Origin: an uncultured Acetobacteraceae bacterium
Lineage (GTDB): Bacteria > Pseudomonadota > Alphaproteobacteria > Acetobacterales > Acetobacteraceae
Direction of reading: 5' to 3'
Assembly (NCBI GenBank): GCA_937930165.1
Contig: CALGVL010000081.1
Coordinates: forward strand, 1-6,082
Length of the DNA stretch: 6,082 nt
Position 1 is the stretch's first letter; the number at the start of each line of letters is the position of its first letter. A program made the position numbers and the translations under genes. Under the pieces are notes generated by a model. That model saw only the letters and a program-made list of their open reading frames with translations, had not been told where the DNA came from and did no database searches. This document shows, piece after piece, positions 1 to 5,638 of the stretch.

Positions 1-17
1 GCGCCCGGGCAGCGTGC

Positions 18-34
18 CGCCGCCCGAGGCGGCG
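18..34 (-). terminator. Short G+C hairpin downstream of the DUF1269 gene
   Basis: A perfect 7-base stem (CGCCGCC / GGCGGCG on the minus strand) with a 3-base loop lies 28 bases past the DUF1269 stop. No T-run follows before the window edge, so intrinsic termination is doubtful. Such stems arise easily in this base composition. The rest of bases 1-61 shows no gene. Confidence 0.25.
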
Positions 35-61
35 CCGTAGCGCCGTCTGCGGCGGCAGGCC

Positions 62-688
62 TCAGCCGCGCTGCATCTCGGGGCCGGACGGTCGCCCGGC
101 CAAGGGATCGCCATGCGGCTTGGGGCTGTCCGCCGTGGGGGACAGGCCACTGCCCGGCGCGCTGCCGGGCATGGTGACGGCGGCGCCGGAGATCACGGCC
201 TGGAGGCGCGCCTCCTGCTCGGGCGAGAGCGAGGAGCGGAGAACCCGGCCGCGGAACTGCGACAGCTCCGCCAGGACCTTCTCCGGCTGCGCCTTACGCA
301 CCAGCACGAAGAGCGCCGAGCTGTTCGGCTGCAACGTATTGCCGATCGAGCGGATGAAGTCGTCGTTGATTCCATAGTCGGTCAGGCTGCCCGACAGCGC
401 GCCGGCCCCTGCACCGAGCGCGCCCCCGGTGACCAGGCCGAGCAGCGGGTTCAGGAACAGCAGGCCGACCAGCGAGCCCCACATGGCGCCCCAGAGGCCG
501 CCCGAGGCGGCGCCGGCGCCCACGAGATTCATGCTTTGCTTCAGTTGCAGCTTGCCATCCGGACCACGGATGGCGACTACCGCATCCTCCAGATCAATCA
601 GGTATTCCCGCTGCAGGCGCGTCAGTTCCGTGAGGACGCGATCCGCCTCATGCGGGTTGCCGAACCCGACCACGACTAGCTCTGCCAT
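62..688 (-). CDS. DUF1269 family glycine-rich membrane protein
   Basis: A 208-residue protein matching the DUF1269 layout almost throughout. It has an N-terminal alpha/beta part, ELVVVGFGNPHEADRVLTEL (3-22), with DAVVAIRGPDGKLQLKQS (35-52). The hydrophobic glycine-zipper-like segment LVGAGAASGGLWGAMWGSLV (55-74) leads into GLLFLNPLLGLVTGGALGAG (75-94). The conserved TDYGINDDFIRSIGNTLQPN (103-122) and SSALFVLVRKAQPEKVLAEL (123-142) follow, then RVLRSSLS (148-155). The family is of unknown function and is predicted to be in the inner membrane. Residues beyond about 170 form a Pro/Ser/Gly-rich tail that looks disordered and is longer than the usual domain. The start is the ATG at 688, with AAAGGAGGG six bases upstream; a frame reaching 772 would add an implausible Arg-rich leader. 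A stress-related role is only suggested by the hydrophilic neighbour. Confidence 0.95.
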   Translation of the reverse strand: MAELVVVGFGNPHEADRVLTELTRLQREYLIDLEDAVVAIRGPDGKLQLKQSMNLVGAGAASGGLWGAMWGSLVGLLFLNPLLGLVTGGALGAGAGALSGSLTDYGINDDFIRSIGNTLQPNSSALFVLVRKAQPEKVLAELSQFRGRVLRSSLSPEQEARLQAVISGAAVTMPGSAPGSGLSPTADSPKPHGDPLAGRPSGPEMQRG

Positions 689-694
689 CGCACG

Positions 695-703
695 CCCTCC
701 TTT
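695..703 (-). promoter_or_regulatory. Strong ribosome binding site of the DUF1269 gene
   Basis: The minus strand reads AAAGGAGGG, ending six bases before the ATG at 688-686. This near-perfect Shine-Dalgarno fixes the start at 688 and rules out the longer reading frame beginning at 772. Confidence 0.85.
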
Positions 704-752
704 CGCCCGGCGCGCATCCCGCCTTCGGGAGCGGCCTGTCCACGACGAAACG

Positions 753-953
753 TCAGCTACGGAAGCAGCCACCCCACCGGGCGGGGCGGCCCGACATGTC
801 CCGCAGGCGGCAGGGCTGGCGCGAGGGGTTGCGCTCGCCGCCGATCGTGGCCGCGGCCGTTCTGAGGTCGTCCCAGGAGCGGAAGGGGCCGGGCTCGATG
901 CTGCGGCGAACCCGGTTCAGGCCGAAGCCCTTCGCATCGCCGATCGGATTCAC
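753..953 (-). CDS. Hypothetical 66-residue protein in frame after the hydrophilic gene
   Basis: I do not recognise a family. The frame starts at the GTG at 953, two codons after the TAG of the hydrophilic gene and in the same reading frame, and ends with TGA at 755-753. Third positions are about 91% G/C (60 of 66 codons by hand count), against about 65% at first and second positions, which is the coding pattern of high-G+C genomes. The protein has a compact segment, SIEPGPFRSWDDLRTAAATI (18-37), followed by an Arg/Cys-containing tail with two Cys (48 and 63). There is no signal peptide or membrane helix. The Shine-Dalgarno is poor (AGG directly before GTG), so expression might rely on reinitiation after the upstream stop or on readthrough. 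It lies 64 bases upstream of the DUF1269 start. A competing longer minus-strand frame over the same bases has an implausible composition. Confidence 0.5.
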   Translation of the reverse strand: MNPIGDAKGFGLNRVRRSIEPGPFRSWDDLRTAAATIGGERNPSRQPCRLRDMSGRPARWGGCFRS

Positions 954-959
954 CCTGAG

Positions 960-1244
960 CTACTTCTTGTCCTTTCCGTGCTGCTCCCCCTGGGTTTTGG
1001 TGTGGTGGTGGATGTTGCCCTGCGCGTCGCGGTACTCGCGCTCCTTCAGCGACTCGCTCCCGGAGCCGCTGCTCCCCTGTCCGGACCGATGCTCGCCGCC
1101 ACTGCGGCCCGCTTCGGAGGAGTGGTGCTCGCTGCCTTGCCTGGAGCGCAGCAAATCGCTCTGCTGCCCTTCGTGATGTGACCGGGATTCTCCGATGTCC
1201 TTGCGGCCGTGCTTGCTGGTGCCTTTTTCGCCCTGTCCTGCCAT
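960..1244 (-). CDS. Small, extremely hydrophilic protein (hydrophilin-like)
   Basis: A 94-residue protein starting at the ATG at 1244, with AGGAGAGG just upstream. By direct count it has 17 Gly, 15 Ser, 10 His, 10 Glu, 8 Lys, 8 Arg and 8 Gln, and no Cys, Trp, Phe, Pro or Val; only a few Leu, Ile and Ala are hydrophobic. It should be intrinsically disordered. The C-terminal part REYRDAQGNIHHHTKTQGEQ (69-88) is the least repetitive and may be the conserved part; it contains a triple His. It has no signal peptide or membrane segment. This composition resembles hydrophilins and KGG-type stress-induced proteins made under drying or osmotic stress, but I see no canonical KGG repeat array. A stress role is inference supported by composition and by the nearby DUF1269 gene. 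The His-rich content could also bind metal ions. The stop is TAG at 962-960. Confidence 0.75.
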   Translation of the reverse strand: MAGQGEKGTSKHGRKDIGESRSHHEGQQSDLLRSRQGSEHHSSEAGRSGGEHRSGQGSSGSGSESLKEREYRDAQGNIHHHTKTQGEQHGKDKK

Positions 1245-1489
1245 CGTCCTCTCCTGTCATTGCGCAGGCCGCCGCGAATCTGGTCTTGATCGGGCCGCGC
1301 CGGGGACGGCCTCGGCAGCCGGCATTGGCGCCCGCGCAAAGGCAACGCCGCGCGACTTGGCCGGATGCAGGATGGATGCGGAACGGGACCCGCTCGCGAC
1401 CAGGGCCTGATCCGGCACCGGCCAGGGATTCCGCGGCAAGGTCGCAATTGTGTGATCGTGGCGCCGCCCAGGCGTAGCCGACCGGAGCG
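1245..1489. other. Intergenic spacer upstream of the hydrophilic small gene
   Basis: These 245 bases hold no convincing gene. Reading frames exist on both strands, but the best minus-strand one (a TTG start near 1439) has noticeably less third-position G/C than the neighbouring genes and an unnatural composition. The spacer should carry the promoter for the small genes at 1244 and below. I found no clear sigma-70 boxes and no GGAAC-N16/17-CGTT pair of the alphaproteobacterial EcfG stress sigma factor on the minus strand. Shine-Dalgarno bases for the next gene (AGGAGAGG) occupy its last few positions. Confidence 0.55.
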
Positions 1490-1494
1490 CTACG
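1473..1494 (-). terminator. Weak inverted repeat at the methyltransferase stop
   Basis: A 6-base inverted repeat (CGTAGC / GCTACG) with a 10-base loop contains the TAG stop of the methyltransferase gene in one arm. It sits where the five-gene run should end, but no run of T follows on the minus strand, so it is not a classical intrinsic terminator. It may only be chance in G+C-rich DNA, or a 3'-end stabilising structure beside Rho-dependent termination. Confidence 0.2.
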
Positions 1495-2401
1495 GACGGC
1501 GCAGCCAGAAGGCGAGCCCGTCCCAGAGCGGCAATTCCCGCACCCCGTCGCGCAGGACGACAAGGCCCGCCCGCCTCGCCATGCGCCCGAGGTCGGAGCG
1601 GTCCGCCTCCGTGCCGCGATAGCTGAAATTCAGGATCACCAGGCTACCGCCCGGCCGGAGGATACGGGCCGCCTCCGCCACATGCCGTTCCGCGAGGTCG
1701 AGGCCAGCCTGGACGAGATAGGGAAAGACATCGGCGGCGAGCACCAGGTCGAAACTGGCGTCCTGCTGCGGCGCGAGGTCATGGCCGGAGCATGTCTCGA
1801 AGCGGAGCCCGGCCAGCCCGGCGCAGCGTGCCCGCGCCGCCTCCACCATGCCGGGCGAGACATCGAGGCCAAGCACGCTGCCGGCATGCGGCGCCAGCGC
1901 CGCGGCCAGCCGCCCGATGCCGCAGCCGAGGTCCAGCACCTCCGGGCGTCCTTCCAGCAGGCCTAAGCCATGCAGCCAGGCCAGGATCTCGCGTGTCGCC
2001 GCGTCAAGCAGCAGCGGATCGCCTAGGGAATAGGCGGCGACGCTCGCCTCCGGGCTGATGCGGACCAGCCGGTCGAACATGGCGCGGCTGGCGGCGATCC
2101 CGGCCTCGGCGGATGGCGCCGGGTGGTGCTCCGAACCGGAGCGGACCATGCGCTCCAGAAGGGCGAGACCGTCCTGCCGCTGCCGTGCCTGCGTGAACAG
2201 CTCCTTGAGCCGAGCATCCTCCGGCATGTCCGCCTGGATGGCTTCCAGCGTGGCGATCACCGCCGCCGCCGGCATCCCGGACAGCATCAGGCGCATCAGC
2301 GCGACCGGCGCGGAGATGCCGCCATCCAGGCAGTCCAGCAGCACCGTGTGCATGGCGGCGGGCAGCTGCGACAGGCGAGCGGCGGCCGGATCATCCGCCA
2401 T
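1490..2401 (-). CDS. Class I SAM-dependent methyltransferase with extra N-terminal region
   Basis: A 303-residue protein. The C-terminal half is a Methyltransf_11/25-type Rossmann domain. Motif I is EVLDLGCGIGR (154-164), the acidic end of strand two is VLGLDVSPGMVEAAR (176-190), motif IV is SFDLVLAADVFPYL (216-229), and the post-motif ARILRPGGSLVILNFSY (245-261) is typical. S-adenosylmethionine binding is well supported; the methyl acceptor is not. Residues 1-150 are largely helical and Ala/Leu-rich with no family I recognise, and might carry the acceptor-binding or oligomerisation surface. Relatives with a TPR-like N-terminus exist, but no repeats are clear here. The ATG at 2401 has GGGAGG about five bases upstream and follows the deoB stop by 12 bases, so it is very probably co-transcribed. 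It is the last gene of the run, ending in TAG at 1492-1490. Likely role: methylating the product of the upstream enzymes. Confidence 0.93.
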   Translation of the reverse strand: MADDPAAARLSQLPAAMHTVLLDCLDGGISAPVALMRLMLSGMPAAAVIATLEAIQADMPEDARLKELFTQARQRQDGLALLERMVRSGSEHHPAPSAEAGIAASRAMFDRLVRISPEASVAAYSLGDPLLLDAATREILAWLHGLGLLEGRPEVLDLGCGIGRLAAALAPHAGSVLGLDVSPGMVEAARARCAGLAGLRFETCSGHDLAPQQDASFDLVLAADVFPYLVQAGLDLAERHVAEAARILRPGGSLVILNFSYRGTEADRSDLGRMARRAGLVVLRDGVRELPLWDGLAFWLRRP

Positions 2402-2413
2402 GCGGTCCTCCCG

Positions 2414-3541
2414 TCAGGACAGGAAGGAAACGCCGGCCCGCCAGGGCCGGAGCCCGAAGAATTCGGCGAGGGTTGCGGCGACATCGGCAAAGCTCTCGCG
2501 CGTGCCGAGCGCGTCGCAGCGGGAGCCGTGCAGGACGATCAGCGGCACTTCCTCCCGCGTGTGGTCGGTGCCGCGGAAGGTCGGGTCGTTGCCGTGATCG
2601 GCGGTGATGATGACGAGGTCCTCCGGCCCGCAGCGGGGCAGGAAGCGGCCCAGCCAGTCATCGAATTCACGCAGCGCACGCGCATAGCCCCGCGGGTCGC
2701 GCCGGTGCCCGTAGACCGTGTCGAAATCTAGCAGGTTGGTGAAGACCAGGCCCGCTTCGGTGCCACGCCACAGGGCCTCGGTCTGGAGCATGCCGTCGAC
2801 ATTCGATTCCGTCGGGTGCGATTCCGTGATACCGCGGCTGGCGAAGAGGTCCGCGACCTTGCCGATGGCCTTAACCGGCAGCCCTGCGCCGCTGATCGCA
2901 TCCAGCACGGTGGGCGGCGGCCGCATGGAGAAGTCGTGCCGCCGCGCCGTGCGGGCGAAAGCGCCTGGCCTGCCGATGAACGGGCGGGCGATGATGCGGC
3001 CGATGCGGCAGGCATCGGCATGCCGGCGCGCCACCTCGCAGATCGCATAGAGGCGGTCCACCGGGATCACCTCCTCATGCGCCGCGATCTGCAGCACAGA
3101 ATCGGCGGAAGTGTAGAGGATGGGGCAGCCGGTGCGCAGATGCTCCTCACCCAGATCGGCGATGATCTGCGTGCCGCTGGCGGGGAGGTTGCCGATGAAG
3201 CGGATGCCGGCCTCGCGCTCGATCGCCCCGACCAGCGCATCGGGGAACCGGTCGAAGAGGGCAAAGGGTTGGTCGAGCACGATGCCGGCGATCTCCCAAT
3301 GCCCGGTGGTGCTGTCCTTGCCGGCCGAGCGTTCCCGCATCCGGCCATGCCTGGCCTGCGGCACGCCATCCATCTCCACCCCCATGATGCGGCCGAGGCC
3401 GAGCGACCAGAGCACGGGGAGGCGCAGCTGGGCATGCCGGTGCAGATGGCCGAGCGTGTCCGCGCCCTCATCCCCGTATTGCGCCGCATCTGGCGCCCCG
3501 CCGACGCCGACGCTGTCCAGCACGATCAACAGGCTGCGCAT
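2414..3541 (-). CDS. deoB: Phosphopentomutase
   Basis: A 375-residue cytosolic alkaline-phosphatase-superfamily enzyme that interconverts ribose-1-phosphate (or deoxyribose-1-phosphate) and ribose-5-phosphate, linking nucleoside salvage with the pentose phosphate pathway. Diagnostic segments are LLIVLDSVGVGGAPDA (4-19), GADTLGH (26-32), GKDSTTGHWEIAG (74-86), LYTSADSVLQIAAHEE (142-157), FTNLLDFDTVYGHRRD (267-282), ITADHGNDPTFRGTDHTREE (312-331). By alignment with studied phosphopentomutases the metal ligands are D9, D274, H279, D315, H316 and H327, all present. The residue that is usually the phosphorylated threonine is serine here (S77). Length is slightly below the usual 380-410. The ATG at 3541 overlaps the upstream TGA by one base and has GGAGGGAG behind it. 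No purine or pyrimidine nucleoside phosphorylase gene is in view, so its place in a glycan-type operon is unusual. The identity is very secure. Confidence 0.97.
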   Translation of the reverse strand: MRSLLIVLDSVGVGGAPDAAQYGDEGADTLGHLHRHAQLRLPVLWSLGLGRIMGVEMDGVPQARHGRMRERSAGKDSTTGHWEIAGIVLDQPFALFDRFPDALVGAIEREAGIRFIGNLPASGTQIIADLGEEHLRTGCPILYTSADSVLQIAAHEEVIPVDRLYAICEVARRHADACRIGRIIARPFIGRPGAFARTARRHDFSMRPPPTVLDAISGAGLPVKAIGKVADLFASRGITESHPTESNVDGMLQTEALWRGTEAGLVFTNLLDFDTVYGHRRDPRGYARALREFDDWLGRFLPRCGPEDLVIITADHGNDPTFRGTDHTREEVPLIVLHGSRCDALGTRESFADVAATLAEFFGLRPWRAGVSFLS

Positions 3542-4593
3542 CACGGCTCTCCCTCCGCCGGTGGCGCCAGGATGCGGCGGAAGGTGGGGGTGTCCTCCGC
3601 GCCCCAGAAATACTTGTAGCGCTCCTGCCCCCGCAGGAAGTCGGCAATGGCGATGCCCTCGGCGATGGCCTGCTCGATCGCATGCCCGACCAGCAGCATT
3701 CCGGGACTGAGCCGCTCGCGCGCCGGATCGAAGCCGCCGAGGTAGAAATAGAGGCGCCGCTCCGCCCGTCCCGGCGGATCCGCCAGCGCATAGAGCGCGG
3801 CGATGATCTCGCCGTCCAGGCGCAGCGCATCGAAGCGCAGGAGGCCGCGCCGCAGCAGCCCCGGCAGCGCCTCGCGATGCGCCGCCTGCACGGCGGGGGA
3901 GGCGAGCACGCCGGCTTCCTGCCTCGTCGCCCAGCGCGCCGCATGCAGGCGCAGCAGGGCATCGAGAAGCTCGTCCAGGTTCCGCTCCCCGGCGCTTTCC
4001 CAGCGCACCGCGCCCGCCTGTTCGGCGCGCTTGCGGACGGTCCGCAGGTCGCGCAGCGTCTTGCGGGATACGACGGTGCCGAGCGCGTCGAAGCTGTGAG
4101 GCAGGTACAGGACCGGGCAGGGATCGGCCGGGTCGGTCCGGTCCGTCCAGCCGGCCGGCGCGGGCGCCTCCAGCAGCGGCGAGCCGGGGCGGAGCTGCGG
4201 CCATTCGCAGCTGTCGAAGCGGTCCCGCCGGCCGGCGAGATGGCGGAAGGCGAGGCCCATCACCTCGTCCTCGCGCCCCGGCGCGACCAGAGCGTCCAGG
4301 TAATCGGTGGTGCCGATGCCGAGCGGGAGGAGGCGGCGCCCGCCACCATCCGGGGGGGTGTAGACATAGAGAGGCAGCAAGCCGATGAGCTCGCCGCCAT
4401 CCCGGATGGCGAGGCTGAACAGTTCGCCCTCGCCGATATGCCGCCACCAGGGAATCAGCCATTCCGGCGACTGGAAGGGCGTGGCGGTGGGCACCAACGC
4501 CCAGAGCCTGGCCCAGTCCGGCCGCAGCCGCTCCAGCTCTTCCGTTGTGGTCGCCTGCTGGATGCGCAGCGGTGATTCAGCCGGTAGCGGCAT
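3541..4593 (-). CDS. GNAT acyltransferase, CelD/FemAB-like (Acetyltransf_6 type)
   Basis: A 350-residue protein of the two-lobed GNAT type often annotated as cellulose biosynthesis CelD/BcsL-like or FemAB-like. The N-terminal lobe includes FQSPEWLIPWW (40-50) and DGGELIGLLPLYV (66-78). The C-terminal lobe includes LRLDGEIIAALYAL (257-270), LYFYLGGFDPARERLSPGMLL (281-301, a typical substrate-lobe segment) and the strongly family-typical DFLRGQERYKYFWGA (318-332). Relatives transfer acyl or aminoacyl groups onto sugars or peptidoglycan precursors and are common in exopolysaccharide clusters; a cytosolic acyl-CoA-dependent role is likely. No signal peptide or membrane segment is seen. The ATG at 4593 has GGGAG eight bases upstream and lies 17 bases inside the glycosyltransferase gene. 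The stop shares one base with the deoB start (TGATG). The acylated substrate is unknown, though a free amine made by the upstream deacetylase is a plausible target. Confidence 0.92.
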   Translation of the reverse strand: MPLPAESPLRIQQATTTEELERLRPDWARLWALVPTATPFQSPEWLIPWWRHIGEGELFSLAIRDGGELIGLLPLYVYTPPDGGGRRLLPLGIGTTDYLDALVAPGREDEVMGLAFRHLAGRRDRFDSCEWPQLRPGSPLLEAPAPAGWTDRTDPADPCPVLYLPHSFDALGTVVSRKTLRDLRTVRKRAEQAGAVRWESAGERNLDELLDALLRLHAARWATRQEAGVLASPAVQAAHREALPGLLRRGLLRFDALRLDGEIIAALYALADPPGRAERRLYFYLGGFDPARERLSPGMLLVGHAIEQAIAEGIAIADFLRGQERYKYFWGAEDTPTFRRILAPPAEGEP

Positions 4594-5638
4594 GGGGATG
4601 CTCCCGCCGCATCAGCCGGGCATAGAGACCGAGATAGCGCGCCACCATCGCCGCGGCGGAAAAGCGCCGGCGCGCGGCGGCACGGCAGGCCTCCGGATCC
4701 AGGCTCGCGGTGTCCCGGATCGCCTGCGCCATTTCGCGCGGGTTGTCCACGAGGAAGCCGGTGACGCCATGCTCGACGATCTCGGGCAGCGCGCCGGAGG
4801 GAAAGGCGATGACGGGCGTGCCGCAGGCCAAAGCCTCCATCGCCACAAGCGAGCTGGTTTCCGGTGCCAGGCTGGTGGAGAGGAGACAGCGGGCCGCGCT
4901 CAGCAGCCGGCGCTTGCGCACGAAGCCGACCGGGCCCAGGAATCGGTGCGGCCCGCGCGCCAGCAGCGGCGCGACGGCATCGCGCCAGTAGCGCTCATGC
5001 TTCGCATAGGGGAAGACCTGGCCGCCGAGCAGCACGGGCAGGCCGGCGATGCTGCCAGCCTCCAGCGCCTGGTGCTGGTTCTTCTCCGGGCAGATGCGGC
5101 CGAGGCAAAGGGCGAAGTCATGGCGCGAGACCCGGGCCGGCAATTCCTCCACTGGCACGCCGTTCCCAACCGGCGGCAGCAGGGCAGGGGATGGCGGGCA
5201 GGCGCGGTGCTGCGACCAGGAGACCGCGTGCAGCCAGGTATCCGGCCGCCCTGGCCGGAAGATATGCGGCTGATACCAGGCGGGCGGCAGGTGCAGCGTG
5301 ACCAGCACCGGCACGCCGGGCGGCGGCAAGTAGTTGTGGAAGTCCAGCCCGTGCATGTGCACGAGGTCCACCGCATGCCGGTCCAGCGCATCCTCGATGT
5401 TGTGGCGATGCGCAGCCCATGCGGCCTGGCGCGCGGCATCGGAGATGGGGCCTGCGGGCAGCGGCGTCGCGATCAGCGGACCGGCAGCAGCGGAGCCCTC
5501 GCAGGCCACCACGACCGAGTGATGGCCCAGCCGCGGCAGGGCATGGTCGAGCCGGGTCAGCACCTGCTCCGCGCCGCCCACGGCATCCGGGCCGATGGGA
5601 GCGAAGGGATAGGCAACCTGCAGGACGGTGAGGCTCAG
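4577..5638 (-). CDS. GT4-type glycosyltransferase with probable CTG start
   Basis: A GT-B fold enzyme predicted to move a sugar from a nucleotide-sugar donor to an unknown acceptor in the cytosol. From the CTG at 5638 it is 353 residues. The first strand TVLQVAYPFAP (4-14) leads into the glycine-rich loop DAVGGAEQ (18-25). In the C-terminal domain are GRICPEKN (180-187), whose Arg and Lys normally contact the donor phosphates, and the retaining-GT4 EX7E motif, E260 to E268, inside PETSSLVAMEALACGTPVIAF. No ATG, GTG or TTG in this frame lies upstream of the GTG at 5581. A start at that GTG would delete the first Rossmann strand and begin right at the GGAEQ loop. The CTG has GGGAG seven bases upstream and overlaps the deacetylase stop as CTGA, so it is the better start. 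The 3' end overlaps the acyltransferase gene by 17 bases. Donor and acceptor cannot be read from the sequence. Confidence 0.93.
   Translation of the reverse strand: MSLTVLQVAYPFAPIGPDAVGGAEQVLTRLDHALPRLGHHSVVVACEGSAAAGPLIATPLPAGPISDAARQAAWAAHRHNIEDALDRHAVDLVHMHGLDFHNYLPPPGVPVLVTLHLPPAWYQPHIFRPGRPDTWLHAVSWSQHRACPPSPALLPPVGNGVPVEELPARVSRHDFALCLGRICPEKNQHQALEAGSIAGLPVLLGGQVFPYAKHERYWRDAVAPLLARGPHRFLGPVGFVRKRRLLSAARCLLSTSLAPETSSLVAMEALACGTPVIAFPSGALPEIVEHGVTGFLVDNPREMAQAIRDTASLDPEACRAAARRRFSAAAMVARYLGLYARLMRREHPHAATG

Noticed and set aside
689..772. An N-terminal extension of the DUF1269 protein by 28 residues.
   Set aside because: It is Arg-rich, absent from the family layout, and it spans the strong AAAGGAGGG site that serves the ATG at 688.
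1373..1389. GGAAC on the plus strand near 1380, considered as an EcfG stress-promoter -35 box.
   Set aside because: It is on the wrong strand for the genes here, and no CGTT follows at 16-17 bases.
1257..1439. A 60-codon minus-strand frame with a TTG start just before the hydrophilic gene.
   Set aside because: Third-position G/C is about 73% by hand count, lower than neighbouring genes; it has no good ribosome binding site and no recognisable family.
757..1563. A 268-codon minus-strand frame spanning the spacer and both small genes.
   Set aside because: Its translation is Arg/Cys/Gly-rich low-quality sequence with no domain. It overlaps the methyltransferase end and contradicts the third-position G/C pattern of the frames I accepted.
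4347..4357. A run of seven G, considered as a possible frameshift site in the acyltransferase gene.
   Set aside because: The frame is intact on both sides with normal family sequence, so no disruption or programmed shift is indicated.
3542..4462. A long minus-strand reading frame that continues upstream of deoB to give a 682-residue protein.
   Set aside because: The upstream part is Arg/Pro/Ala-rich nonsense in a shifted frame over the acyltransferase gene. The DeoB family begins at the ATG at 3541 with its own ribosome binding site.
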